Origin: Clostridiaceae bacterium
Lineage (GTDB): Bacteria; Bacillota; Clostridia; Lachnospirales; Lachnospiraceae
Reading direction: 5' to 3'
NCBI GenBank assembly: GCA_910575795.1
Contig: CAJTGE010000013.1
Span: 62,001 to 126,000, forward strand
Length of the DNA: 64,000 nt
In this document: in pieces, positions 1 to 8,983 of the stretch
Numbering within the stretch: the first letter of the stretch is position 1
Layout: every line of letters begins with the position of its first letter
The notes under the pieces: generated by a model
What the model was told of the DNA's origin: nothing
The model's input: only the letters and a program-made list of their open reading frames with translations
Databases searched by the model: none
Program-made: the position numbers and the translations under genes

Positions 1-449
1 ATCTGGCGAGGTATACGTACTTAAGGGATGTGGAGTACGAGGTGAGGGCGCATTTTGAATTCAATCAAAACCGTCCTGATTTGAGCCGGGACTGGGATGA
101 AAATAAGCACTATTTTATGGCGCTGCGCAGCCTGAGGGCAGGGGGGAGGAGAGATATTTTTCTCGGGGCAAGGGAATGCCAGGCTTATGTGGAACCCGTG
201 GAATTCGGAAGCAGGAAGGGGGCATATGATGAGACGGACATGGACTTCGGGCTGCAGTATCACTCCATCGGATATCCGGATGAAACAGACGGGCATGAGA
301 TGAAGGTCCGCTTCTGGTATCCGCAGATGAGAAAGGGGAGGATCCTGTGCTGCCGGCCGGAGGACTGCCCGAAGGAACGGCTGCTCAGGAACGCGCCGAT
401 GAAACCATTTTCACCTCAGATAAATTTTTCTTATACAGAGGAGGCATAA
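1..449 (+). CDS. cas5c: CRISPR-associated protein Cas5c (Cas5d), 5'-truncated by the window edge
   Basis: The reading frame is already open at the first codon of the window (frame starting at base 3), so only about the last 148 residues are present. The visible N-terminal part (RYTYLRDVEYEVRAHFEFN) matches the conserved core of type I-C Cas5. In this subtype Cas5 has the catalytic role played by Cas6 elsewhere: it cuts pre-crRNA at the base of the repeat stem and stays on the 5' handle as a Cascade subunit. It ends 3 bp before cas8c, so the two are co-transcribed. A GTG at 30 lies inside the conserved core and is not the start. cas3 would be expected further upstream, outside the window. Confidence 0.9.
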   Translation, partial: LARYTYLRDVEYEVRAHFEFNQNRPDLSRDWDENKHYFMALRSLRAGGRRDIFLGARECQAYVEPVEFGSRKGAYDETDMDFGLQYHSIGYPDETDGHEMKVRFWYPQMRKGRILCCRPEDCPKERLLRNAPMKPFSPQINFSYTEEA

Positions 450-452
450 GCC

Positions 453-2345
453 ATGGGTATGATGGATCTGCTGCACCGTACGTATGAGTATGCGTATGAG
501 GCGAACGATACGGAGCTTTTGGAGCATTATCTGATTTCCCAGACAATGGCGGCGGCCCCGATTGTGCTGTGGATCGACGAGAAGGGGGAGTTTGCGGACG
601 CCGGCTATGAATCAGATAAAAATAAGCAGAAAATCAGCATTCCCTGCACGGAAAAATCGGCCGGGCGCTCCGGGACGAATCCATGTCCGCATCCGCTGTT
701 TGACAAGCTGAGCTACCTGGCAGGGGATGGGGCGGCGTATCAGATTGATAATGAAAAGCCCCATTTCACATACATGGAGCAGCTTCGGGCATGGTGTCAG
801 TCAGAGCAGGGCAATAACTATGTGAAAACCGTCTGTTTGTATCTGGAAAAGAACACGTTACTTCATGATCTGGAGCGGAAAGGAGTAATTGACGCCTCAA
901 AGCCAGAGGAATTGGACAAGAAATGCCGGGAGCTGGTGAGAGTCGGGATCCGGAGAGGTATTGGTATGGAGGATCTGGAGTTATGGAACGAGAAGAGCAT
1001 TCAGGAAGACTTTGTCCGCTATCTGGGCGGCAGGCAGGGCGAAAAGGGTCTGTGCTATATAAGCGGCCAGGAGGGATTGCTTTCAGAAAACCATCCGAAA
1101 ACGATCTGGAACGCGAATGCAAACGCCAAGCTGATATCCGCCAATGAGAAGGAAAACAGGGGCCTTGTCTTTTCCGGACGCTTTGCCACATCCGGCCAGG
1201 CGGCGCAGATAAGCTATGAAGCGTCCCAGAAAATCCACAATGCGTTAAAGTGGCTGATACAGAAACAGGGACAAGCCATTGGAGACAAGATGCTGGTCGC
1301 GTGGGGGCTCAGCGCTTCAAACGGGGCCGGATCGGATCTGGCGCAGGTATTTGACGGCACAGGAGCCCTGTTTGACGATGAGGAAGAAGAAAGCGCGATC
1401 GTGAATGCAGACACGCAGGCGGAATTCGCAGCCCGCCTGAAAGCGGCCATTTTCCGCCGGGAGCAGGATTTAAGGCATAATGAACGGATCGCATTCCTTG
1501 TACTGGAAGCGGCTACGCCGGGGCGGCTGTCCGTTTGCTATTACCAGGAGTTTTCCCCGGCGCAGTATTCAGAGCTGGTTCAAAATGTGGGGAGGTGGCA
1601 TACGGCCCACGCCTGGGATTACGGCTCGTTTGATGCGGACAAAAAGGCCTGGGTAAAACGGATCCAGTCCCCGTCCGTTTTAGAGATTGCCCGCTTTGCA
1701 CAGGGCGTGGAAAAAAACGGAAAAATCGAAGTGGATAAAGAGAAAAAAATCGAAGGGGACGCCATCGTGCGCCTGCTCCCGTGTGTGACAGAAGGAAAGG
1801 CCCTGCCGGGGGACATTGCCAGGAAGCTGGTGTTAAAGTCCCGTTATCCTCTGCGCTACAGCGGGAAAAACTGGGACAGGCTTCTGAAAATTACATGTTC
1901 GGTAGTGAGAGCTGACTTTAAGGAGGTGGGAACCATGGATATCAACAGGGATTCCATAGATATTCATTATAACTACGGGCGCTGGCTGGCGTGCGCGCAT
2001 GAGATGGAACGGCGCGCGCTGTACAGCGCGGGAGAGGAGCGGGCGACAAACGTCATGCGCCTGTTTACGAAATTTGCGGAACACCCCAATAAATATATGA
2101 GTGTGATCCAGAATAAGATCCAGGTCTATGAGGAGAAGCTTGGGCCAAAAGCGCGCTGGATCCAGGATGAGAGGAATGCCATCGCGGCCAATCTGGTGAA
2201 AAATCCGCTGGAGGCGCTTACAGGCGCGAGGCATCTGGACGGGCGGATGATACTGGGATTTGAGGCGCAGATGGAAGCCTTTAAAAATAAAGCAGAGAAC
2301 AGAAGACAATCAGGAGGGGAAGGACATGAGCACACTAAAGAATAA
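453..2345 (+). CDS. cas8c: Type I-C Cascade large subunit Cas8c (Csd1)
   Basis: A 630-residue protein of the Csd1/Cas8c family, normal in length. Its N-terminus (MGMMDLLHRTYEYAYEAN) and its place between cas5c and cas7c identify it. It is the large subunit of the type I-C interference complex, which recognises the PAM and helps recruit Cas3. The ATG at 453 follows a GAGGAGG site with 8-nt spacing. The 3' end overlaps cas7c by 20 nt, so the two are translationally linked. The last 136 codons also contain a strong internal start, listed separately as cas11c. Confidence 0.93.
   Translation: MGMMDLLHRTYEYAYEANDTELLEHYLISQTMAAAPIVLWIDEKGEFADAGYESDKNKQKISIPCTEKSAGRSGTNPCPHPLFDKLSYLAGDGAAYQIDNEKPHFTYMEQLRAWCQSEQGNNYVKTVCLYLEKNTLLHDLERKGVIDASKPEELDKKCRELVRVGIRRGIGMEDLELWNEKSIQEDFVRYLGGRQGEKGLCYISGQEGLLSENHPKTIWNANANAKLISANEKENRGLVFSGRFATSGQAAQISYEASQKIHNALKWLIQKQGQAIGDKMLVAWGLSASNGAGSDLAQVFDGTGALFDDEEEESAIVNADTQAEFAARLKAAIFRREQDLRHNERIAFLVLEAATPGRLSVCYYQEFSPAQYSELVQNVGRWHTAHAWDYGSFDADKKAWVKRIQSPSVLEIARFAQGVEKNGKIEVDKEKKIEGDAIVRLLPCVTEGKALPGDIARKLVLKSRYPLRYSGKNWDRLLKITCSVVRADFKEVGTMDINRDSIDIHYNYGRWLACAHEMERRALYSAGEERATNVMRLFTKFAEHPNKYMSVIQNKIQVYEEKLGPKARWIQDERNAIAANLVKNPLEALTGARHLDGRMILGFEAQMEAFKNKAENRRQSGGEGHEHTKE
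1935..2345 (+). CDS. cas11c: Predicted internally translated small subunit Cas11c (within cas8c)
   Basis: Within cas8c and in the same frame, a near-perfect Shine-Dalgarno (AAGGAGGTGGG, 1920-1930) stands 4-8 nt before an ATG at 1935 (cas8c Met495). Translation from there gives 136 residues, largely predicted helical. Type I-C systems are known to make their small subunit by internal initiation in cas8c, and both size and position fit. The Shine-Dalgarno and frame are seen; the product is inferred. A ribosome-binding motif this strong by chance inside a coding gene, at the expected position, is unlikely but possible. Confidence 0.7.
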   Translation: MDINRDSIDIHYNYGRWLACAHEMERRALYSAGEERATNVMRLFTKFAEHPNKYMSVIQNKIQVYEEKLGPKARWIQDERNAIAANLVKNPLEALTGARHLDGRMILGFEAQMEAFKNKAENRRQSGGEGHEHTKE

Positions 2346-3219
2346 AATCGATTTTCTGGCGCTGATCAGCGTGAAAAACGCAAATCCGAACGGGGATCCC
2401 TTAAGCGGAAATATGCCCAGAGTGACATACGACGGCCTGGGGGAAATCTCGGATGTATGCATCAAGCGGAAAATCAGGAACCGCTGGCTCGATATGGGAG
2501 AAGACATTTTCGTGCAGTCCGACGATAAGCGGAAGGATGAATTTAAAAGCCTCCGCGATCGTTTAAGCGCGCAAAAGGATATGGGGAAGGCCCAAAAAGA
2601 GGGAAAGAAGGACGAATTCTCCAGAATGGCGTGTGAAAAATGGCTGGATGTGCGCAGCTTCGGGCAGGTATTTGCATTTTCAAAGGGAAAAAAGAAGGAT
2701 GAAGAGCTTGACGCGGGCGGGATTTCCGTGGGCGTCCGGGGGCCGGTTTCCATCCACCCGGCTTTTAGCGTGGACGCGGTCACCCCGGTCAGCATCCAGA
2801 TCACAAAGAGCGTAAACAGCGAGACTGACGCCAAAAATCCCGATAAAAAAAGCTCGGATACGATGGGCATGAAGCACCGGATTGATTTCGGCCTCTATGT
2901 GCTGAAGGGAAGCGTCAACGTGCAGCTCGCGGAAAAGACAGGATTTAGCGAGGAGGATGCAGAGAAGCTTAAGAAGGCGCTCCTCACCCTGTTTGTCAAC
3001 GACGCGTCCTCCGCGAGGCCGGACGGAAGCATGCAGGTACACACTTTATACTGGTGGAAGCACAACTGCGCAATCGGCCAGTATTCCGCGGCAAAGGTCC
3101 ATGGCAGCATTGAGATCAGGCGAAAGGACGGCGTCGAGGAGGCGTCTTCCTTTGGGGATTATGAGATCGTGCAGAATGAGCTGCCTGGGCTGGAAGTGGA
3201 GATCATAGATGGAATATAA
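2326..3219 (+). CDS. cas7c: Type I-C Cascade backbone protein Cas7c (Csd2)
   Basis: A 297-residue Cas7/Csd2 protein. Near the N-terminus it has the hallmark segment ISVKNANPNGDPLSGNMPR, and near the middle GVRGPVSIHPAFSVD. Several copies line the crRNA and form the spine of the complex. I start at the ATG at 2326, preceded by CAGGAGGGGAAGG; a longer frame opens at 2260 but has no ribosome binding site and lies within cas8c. It overlaps cas8c by 20 nt upstream and cas4 by 11 nt downstream, as in a tightly coupled operon. Confidence 0.93.
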   Translation: MSTLKNKIDFLALISVKNANPNGDPLSGNMPRVTYDGLGEISDVCIKRKIRNRWLDMGEDIFVQSDDKRKDEFKSLRDRLSAQKDMGKAQKEGKKDEFSRMACEKWLDVRSFGQVFAFSKGKKKDEELDAGGISVGVRGPVSIHPAFSVDAVTPVSIQITKSVNSETDAKNPDKKSSDTMGMKHRIDFGLYVLKGSVNVQLAEKTGFSEEDAEKLKKALLTLFVNDASSARPDGSMQVHTLYWWKHNCAIGQYSAAKVHGSIEIRRKDGVEEASSFGDYEIVQNELPGLEVEIIDGI

Positions 3220-3880
3220 GGAAGAAGACTATCTGATGTTATCCGGTATTCAGCACTTTTCCTTTTGCAGGCGTCAGTGGGCCCTGATCCACATTGAACA
3301 GCAATGGGACGACAATGTGAGAACCGTGGAAGGCAATCTGTTCCACAAAAAGGCGCACGACGGATACTCATCCGAAAAGCGGAAGGATGTAATTATATCC
3401 AGGGGGATGCCTGTATTTTCCCGGAGTATGGGGGTCAGCGGGATCTGCGATATCGTGGAATTTCACCGTGATGATAAAAACGGGGTTTCCATTCATGGCA
3501 GGGAAGGAAAATACCTCGTTTATCCGGTTGAGTACAAAAAGGGCCAGCCAAAGGAGAATGAAGCGGATATCCTCCAGATGGCCGCCCAGGCTATGTGCCT
3601 GGAGGAGATGCTGGAGTGCGGCATCCCCAAAGGGTATCTGTTTTACGGGGAGATCCGCAGGCGGATTGCGGTGACACTGGATGAGGAAATCCGGCGGCAG
3701 GTAAGAGATGCGTTTGAGGAAATGCACCAATACTTCCGGCGGCGGTATACGCCGAAGGTGAGACGGACGAAAGCGTGCAACGCCTGTTCCCTTAAAAATA
3801 CCTGTCTTCCCCAGCTCATGAAGCATCTATCGGCAAGGGAATATATTTCCGGACGGCTCGGAGAGGAAGGTGAACAATGA
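3209..3880 (+). CDS. cas4: CRISPR adaptation exonuclease Cas4
   Basis: A 223-residue RecB-like Fe-S nuclease. The four expected cysteines are visible: one in FSFCRRQW (about residue 20) and three in the C-terminal KACNACSLKNTCLPQ (190, 193, 199). The nuclease core residues appear in GICDIVEF and VEYKKGQP. Cas4 trims prespacers and helps choose PAM-adjacent, correctly oriented spacers together with Cas1-Cas2. It overlaps cas7c by 11 nt and shares ATGA with cas1, so the adaptation genes follow the Cascade genes directly. Confidence 0.93.
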   Translation: MEYKEEDYLMLSGIQHFSFCRRQWALIHIEQQWDDNVRTVEGNLFHKKAHDGYSSEKRKDVIISRGMPVFSRSMGVSGICDIVEFHRDDKNGVSIHGREGKYLVYPVEYKKGQPKENEADILQMAAQAMCLEEMLECGIPKGYLFYGEIRRRIAVTLDEEIRRQVRDAFEEMHQYFRRRYTPKVRRTKACNACSLKNTCLPQLMKHLSAREYISGRLGEEGEQ

Positions 3881-4908
3881 AACGGCTGCTGAATACACTA
3901 TATATCACTTCATCCGACCGGTACCTGTCCCTGGACGGGGAAAATGTGGTGGTCCTGTGCGGGAAAACGGAGGTGGGACGAGTCCCCCTGCACAATCTGG
4001 AGGCTATTGTTACATATGGGTTTACAGGCGCCAGCCCCGCTTTGATGGGGGCGTGTGCAAAGAGGAATATCGGACTGTCGTTCCTGTCCGGATCCGGGCG
4101 GTTCCTGGCCAGGGTTTCCGGTGAAGTGAGGGGAAATGTACTGCTGCGAAAGAAGCAGTACGCCTTGTCCGAGGATGAAACAAGCAGTCTGGATATCGCG
4201 AAAAGCTTTATCACAGGAAAAATATTCAACGGCAGATGGGTGCTGGAACGGGCTACGCGGGATCATGCGATGCGGCTCAATACGGAAAAGCTTAAAAGAG
4301 TGTCTGCTCAGATGAAAAACTCGCTCAGAGCTGTACAGGACTGCAGTTCCATGGAAACTCTGAGGGGAATCGAGGGAGAAGCGGCCAGCCTGTATTTTTC
4401 TGTATTTGATGACCTGATTCTGCAGCAAAAGGAGGACTTTTCCTTTACCGGAAGAAACCGCCGCCCGCCCCTGGATGCGGTCAACGCATTACTGTCGTTT
4501 GTATATACGCTGCTGGCTCAGATGAATCTGTCCGCATTAGAAACGGCAGGCTTGGATCCGTATGTGGGATTCATGCACAGCGACCGCCCGGGAAGGGCGT
4601 CCCTGGCCCTGGACCTGATGGAAGAGTTACGTCCGGTCCTGGCAGACCGGTTTGTGATTTCCCTGATTAACAAACGAATCGTATCCCGCTCCGGATTCTC
4701 CCAAAAAGAAAACGGCGCGGTTATGATGGATGAGGATACAAGAAAAGCTGTCTTATCATCCTGGCAGGCGCGGAAACAGGAAATGATCCGTCATCCGTTC
4801 CTGGACGAAAAAGTGGAATGGGGAATGACGCCATACGCACAGGCCCTGCTCCTGACCCGCTATATCCGGGGCGATCTGGACGAATATCCGCCGTTTATGT
4901 GGAAGTAG
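3877..4908 (+). CDS. cas1: CRISPR integrase Cas1
   Basis: A 343-residue Cas1 of the type I-C branch. Metal-binding catalytic segments are present: RGIEGEAASLYF (Glu near 166), GFMHSDRPGRASLALD (His) and LALDLMEELRP (acidic). The NALLSFVYTLL helix is also typical. With Cas2 it integrates prespacers at the leader-proximal repeat. The start overlaps the cas4 stop (ATGA). No catalytic residue appears to be missing, so adaptation is probably functional, in line with the identical repeats of the array. Confidence 0.95.
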   Translation: MKRLLNTLYITSSDRYLSLDGENVVVLCGKTEVGRVPLHNLEAIVTYGFTGASPALMGACAKRNIGLSFLSGSGRFLARVSGEVRGNVLLRKKQYALSEDETSSLDIAKSFITGKIFNGRWVLERATRDHAMRLNTEKLKRVSAQMKNSLRAVQDCSSMETLRGIEGEAASLYFSVFDDLILQQKEDFSFTGRNRRPPLDAVNALLSFVYTLLAQMNLSALETAGLDPYVGFMHSDRPGRASLALDLMEELRPVLADRFVISLINKRIVSRSGFSQKENGAVMMDEDTRKAVLSSWQARKQEMIRHPFLDEKVEWGMTPYAQALLLTRYIRGDLDEYPPFMWK

Positions 4909-4922
4909 GGGGGGAGGAAAAT

Positions 4923-5213
4923 ATGCTGGTGTTGATTACATATGATGTAAACACAGAAACCGCAGCAGGAAAAAAACGCCTGCGGCAGGTGGCAAAACAA
5001 TGCGTCAACTACGGAACACGGGTTCAGAATTCTGTTTTTGAATGTGAAATGGACGCGGCAAAATGCAGGGAGGTAAAGGCGGTTTTGGAAGAGATTATTG
5101 ATACGGAAAAAGACAGCCTGCGCTTCTATTATCTGGGGAATAATTACAAAAACAAGGTGGAGCATATAGGGGTGAGAGAAAGTCTGGATATGAAGGGGGT
5201 GCTGCTTATGTAG
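4923..5213 (+). CDS. cas2: CRISPR adaptation protein Cas2
   Basis: A 96-residue Cas2 with the ferredoxin-like fold start MLVLITYDVNTETAAGK (conserved Asp8) and the YGTRVQNSVFEC segment. It is the structural core of the Cas1-Cas2 integration complex. The ATG at 4923 follows GGGGGGAGGAAAAT, 14 nt after the cas1 stop; a frame running back to 4818 lies in cas1 and is not used. It is the last gene of the operon and is followed directly by the leader. Confidence 0.95.
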   Translation: MLVLITYDVNTETAAGKKRLRQVAKQCVNYGTRVQNSVFECEMDAAKCREVKAVLEEIIDTEKDSLRFYYLGNNYKNKVEHIGVRESLDMKGVLLM

Positions 5214-5382
5214 TGCGAACTTGCAGCAAACATAAAAATACCAGGAGATTCGCACCGGGATTGAGGATATTATATTGGCATTTTTGAGAGTTTTAGTGCT
5301 ATGGGGGGAATTGTTATGTAAAATATTGTGAAAATAGCTGAATATAGTTGCGATTTTAGTTGCAGATTTGGCTATTTTTGGA
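5214..5382 (+). promoter_or_regulatory. CRISPR leader
   Basis: A 169-bp A+T-rich non-coding stretch between cas2 and the first repeat, clearly lower in G+C than its surroundings. It contains runs such as TTGTTATGTAAAATATTGTG and ends with GGCTATTTTTGGA against the first repeat. Position and composition fit the leader that promotes array transcription (same direction as cas) and directs insertion of new spacers. No individual promoter box could be assigned with confidence. Confidence 0.8.
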
Positions 5383-7509
5383 GTCGTCCCCCTCGCGGGG
5401 ACGTGGATTGAAATTATCGGGACGGAAATGGAGCGGGCCATGGATGACGTCGTCCCCCTCGCGGGGACGTGGATTGAAATATTGAAGTTGTAAACTTAGG
5501 AAAATCTATTGGAGTCGTCCCCCTCGCGGGGACGTGGATTGAAATGAGTCTTTGCCTTATAATCCTCCGGCTCTTGCTACGTCGTCCCCCTCGCGGGGAC
5601 GTGGATTGAAATAAAATATCATTATGTGTATGTTGGGCTTGGAGTAAGTCGTCCCCCTCGCGGGGACGTGGATTGAAATCCACAGGGCAACGGGCAGATG
5701 ATAAACGCACAGGGTCGTCCCCCTCGCGGGGACGTGGATTGAAATAATCAACGGCATAATAAAAGGCGTCCAGAAAGCCGTCGTCCCCCTCGCGGGGACG
5801 TGGATTGAAATGCTGATGTATTTGGCGGAATACTGGAGATTACAGGGTCGTCCCCCTCGCGGGGACGTGGATTGAAATCATTACCGCCTGCCGCTCTTCT
5901 ATCCGGTCAACGCGTCGTCCCCCTCGCGGGGACGTGGATTGAAATCTTAATCTGCTTATCAATCAGCGCCACCGGCTTGGTCGTCCCCCTCGCGGGGACG
6001 TGGATTGAAATCATAGGGCGCGGTACTGTTTGATAAAACGGGTGTCGTCCCCCTCGCGGGGACGTGGATTGAAATAACGAACCCTCATCGACGTCGCCCG
6101 CTGGGTGCTGTCGTCCCCCTCGCGGGGACGTGGATTGAAATGCCACCGTAAACGGATACCATACACAGCTTACCACGTCGTCCCCCTCGCGGGGACGTGG
6201 ATTGAAATTCCTCATTTGCATAAGCGGCCGTCCCTGATGTGCGTCGTCCCCCTCGCGGGGACGTGGATTGAAATTCCTCATTTGCATAAGCGGCCGTCCC
6301 TGATGTGCTGTCGTCCCCCTCGCGGGGACGTGGATTGAAATTTACAGGTCAGCTCCGTGACTACCGCTACATGCAGTCGTCCCCCTCGCGGGGACGTGGA
6401 TTGAAATATCCCTGATGACCGTCTCACCGATGAAGAACTCTGTCGTCCCCCTCGCGGGGACGTGGATTGAAATTCGGTCGTCGGCGAATTCGTTGTCGAG
6501 GGACATTTGTCGTCCCCCTCGCGGGGACGTGGATTGAAATGCCCTGCACACTACCAATCGTATCAGCGGCCCGTCGTCCCCCTCGCGGGGACGTGGATTG
6601 AAATCCATCAACCGCCCTTGCTGATATTACGTCCTTTGTCGTCCCCCTCGCGGGGACGTGGATTGAAATAGCTATCATATGTTCGGGATGAACCTTTCCC
6701 AGCGTCGTCCCCCTCGCGGGGACGTGGATTGAAATGGTACATCGTGTTTCAGGACTAAAAGCAAATATGGTCGTCCCCCTCGCGGGGACGTGGATTGAAA
6801 TAAATTCTGCGGTACCATGTGACGTAGGAGATCCCTGTCGTCCCCCTCGCGGGGACGTGGATTGAAATCGTTATAGCGAGATGCAATGATAGACCTGCTC
6901 GACGTCGTCCCCCTCGCGGGGACGTGGATTGAAATCCAAACCTGCTCCACCTGTACAACGCCGTCTACTCGTCGTCCCCCTCGCGGGGACGTGGATTGAA
7001 ATAATTAACCGCCGTAGTCCCAATCCCAGTCAGCGTCGTCCCCCTCGCGGGGACGTGGATTGAAATCTCATCCTATCCAGACTCACAGGTCAATGACCTA
7101 GTCGTCCCCCTCGCGGGGACGTGGATTGAAATGCCCCGATGGAGGAAACCCCGGCGCGTAACAAACGTCGTCCCCCTCGCGGGGACGTGGATTGAAATCT
7201 TTACATGGCTGTCACAATTTCAGCTAGGCCTCGGTCGTCCCCCTCGCGGGGACGTGGATTGAAATCGCTTTGGTCTAACTCTAATCGATAGCGGTAATTA
7301 GTCGTCCCCCTCGCGGGGACGTGGATTGAAATAATCAGGTTTCCGAGGTCGTACAGGATTTTTTCGTCGTCCCCCTCGCGGGGACGTGGATTGAAATATG
7401 AGTAAATATATAGATGATTTAATATTTGACGTCGTCCCCCTCGCGGGGACGTGGATTGAAATGTAGGACATTTTTTTTGTTACACACAAGATTATGTGTC
7501 GTCCCCCTC
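5383..7509 (+). CRISPR. Type I-C CRISPR array, 32 perfect repeats, 32 spacers, degenerate last repeat
   Basis: The 32-bp repeat begins GTCGTCCCCCTCGCGGGG and ends ACGTGGATTGAAAT. The first copy is at 5383-5414 and the last complete one at 7431-7462; all 32 read identically. Spacers are 32-35 bp (mostly 34-35). Each repeat can form a 7-bp stem (CGTCCCC with GGGGACG) around a CTCGC loop. Cleavage after G21 would leave the 11-nt handle TGGATTGAAAT, as known for Cas5c. The terminal repeat (7498) matches for only 12 nt and then diverges, marking the old, leader-distal end. Spacers 13 (6209-6242) and 14 (6275-6309) are the same sequence except for one extra 3' base. Confidence 0.98.
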
Positions 7510-7627
7510 CCGCCCCTTATAAAATTCAAATGCATCATCCCCTCCACATCCCACCAGAAAACCTTATCCCCAATTCCCCTCCCGCACGAAAATAAAAAAA
7601 CAGATCGCACAAACACACATTTTGTGG
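7498..7627 (+). other. C-rich, G-poor stretch after the array (possible Rho utilisation region)
   Basis: From the broken last repeat to the pyrH promoter the + strand holds about 50 C but only about 8 G in 120 nt, with no hairpin and no U-run. This strong C-over-G bias is the signature of rut sites for Rho-dependent termination. It could stop array transcription before pyrH. Composition is seen; the function is inferred. Confidence 0.35.
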
Positions 7628-7633
7628 TATAAT
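7626..7633 (+). promoter_or_regulatory. Extended -10 promoter for the pyrH operon
   Basis: TGGTATAAT at 7625-7633 is a consensus -10 with a TG extension, 47 bp before the pyrH start. No good -35 is seen at the right distance. It suggests pyrH-frr-uppS can be transcribed independently of the CRISPR array. Confidence 0.55.
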
Positions 7634-7679
7634 CACCATAAACGCAATATACGCGGCAAGAAATCAGGGAGAAAACCGA

Positions 7680-8384
7680 ATGATGAAGATGAAACGAGTA
7701 TTGCTGAAGCTGAGCGGCGAGGCTCTGGCGGGCGAAAAGAAAAACGGCTTTGACGAGGCCACGGTGACAGAGGTTGCCAGGCAGGTAAAGAAAGCGGCGG
7801 ACAGCGGAACTGAGATTGGCGTCGTGATTGGCGGCGGCAATTTCTGGAGAGGGCGCGACAGCAGCGCGATCGACCGCACGAGGGCGGATCAGATCGGGAT
7901 GCTGGCCACGGTGATGAACTGCATTTACGTATCAGAGATTTTCAGGAGCGTGGGGATGAAGACGCAGATCCTCACCCCTTTTGAGTGCGGAACTATGACC
8001 AAGCTGTTTTCCAAGGACAGGGCCAACAAATATTTTGAAAAGGGTATCATCGTATTTTTTGCCGGCGGGACAGGCCATCCATATTTCTCAACGGATACCG
8101 GGGCGGCGCTGCGGGCGATTGAGATGGAGGCGGACTGCATCCTTCTGGCCAAGGCAGTGGACGGCGTATACGACAGCGATCCGAAGCTCAACCCGGATGC
8201 CAGGAAGTATGATACGATCTCCATCCAGGAGGTCATTGACAGGAAGCTGGCCGTGGTGGATCTGACGGCTTCGATCATGTGCATGGAGAACCATGTGCAG
8301 ATGGCTGTGTTCAGCCTCACAGAAAAGGACGGTATTGTAAACGCGATGCAGGGAAAAATAAATGGTACAATCGTTACCGCATAA
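7680..8384 (+). CDS. pyrH: UMP kinase PyrH
   Basis: A 234-residue uridylate kinase of the amino-acid-kinase fold; it phosphorylates UMP to UDP in pyrimidine nucleotide synthesis. Visible motifs are LKLSGEAL at the N-terminus, the GGGNFWRGRD loop and the C-terminal part GTIVTA. Start codons ATGATGAAG lie at 7680/7683 after GGGAGA. In many Firmicutes rpsB and tsf precede pyrH; here the CRISPR-Cas locus does. The next gene, frr, follows after about 15 bp. Confidence 0.96.
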   Translation: MMKMKRVLLKLSGEALAGEKKNGFDEATVTEVARQVKKAADSGTEIGVVIGGGNFWRGRDSSAIDRTRADQIGMLATVMNCIYVSEIFRSVGMKTQILTPFECGTMTKLFSKDRANKYFEKGIIVFFAGGTGHPYFSTDTGAALRAIEMEADCILLAKAVDGVYDSDPKLNPDARKYDTISIQEVIDRKLAVVDLTASIMCMENHVQMAVFSLTEKDGIVNAMQGKINGTIVTA

Positions 8385-8398
8385 GAGGAGGTTTCATG

Positions 8399-8953
8399 AT
8401 GGAGGAGAAGATTAAGGTTTACGAAGAGAAGATGAATAAGTCCTATGATGCGCTGCAGAATGAGTATTCATCGATCCGCGCGGGACGGGCGAACCCGCAT
8501 GTGCTGGATAAGCTGAGAGTGGACTATTACGGGTCCCCCACGCCTCTTCAGCAGGTGGGCAATATCTCCGTGCCGGAGCCAAGGATGCTGTTAATCCAGC
8601 CCTGGGACAAGAGCCTGATAAAGCCGATCGAGAAGGCCATCCTGACCTCGGATCTGGGGATCAACCCGAACAATGACGGGAGCGCGATCCGCCTTATTTT
8701 CCCGGAGCTCACGGAGGAGAGAAGAAAAGAGCTGGCAAAGGACGTGAAGAAAAAGGGCGAGAACGCAAAGGTGGCGATCCGCAATATCCGCCGTGATGCG
8801 AATGAGACCATCAAAAAGATGGAGAAGGCCGGAGAGATTTCCGAGGACGATCAGGAGCTGGCAGAGGATAAGATCCAAAAGCTGACGGATAAGATGATTG
8901 CGAAGATCGATAAAGCGGTGGAAGCGAAGACGCAGGAGATTATGACCGTATAA
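8399..8953 (+). CDS. frr: Ribosome recycling factor
   Basis: A 184-residue RRF (family norm about 185). It has the conserved segment EYSSIRAGRANPHVLDKLRVDYYG and a lysine-rich C-terminal helical bundle. With EF-G it splits the post-termination ribosome. Two ATGs (8396 and 8399) follow AAGAGGAGG; I take 8399 because the spacing of 7 nt is better, and the choice changes one residue. It lies 15 bp behind pyrH, the classic arrangement. Confidence 0.96.
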   Translation: MEEKIKVYEEKMNKSYDALQNEYSSIRAGRANPHVLDKLRVDYYGSPTPLQQVGNISVPEPRMLLIQPWDKSLIKPIEKAILTSDLGINPNNDGSAIRLIFPELTEERRKELAKDVKKKGENAKVAIRNIRRDANETIKKMEKAGEISEDDQELAEDKIQKLTDKMIAKIDKAVEAKTQEIMTV

Positions 8954-8983
8954 TTCAGCTGCTCTGCAGCGCTATAAAAGATA

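Noticed and set aside
5414..7489. Several open frames on both strands across the array, with recurring ISIHVPARGTT, FNPRPREGDD or FQSTSPRGGR peptides.
   Set aside because: They are translations of the CRISPR repeat in successive frames, without ribosome binding sites; a known artefact of type I-C arrays.
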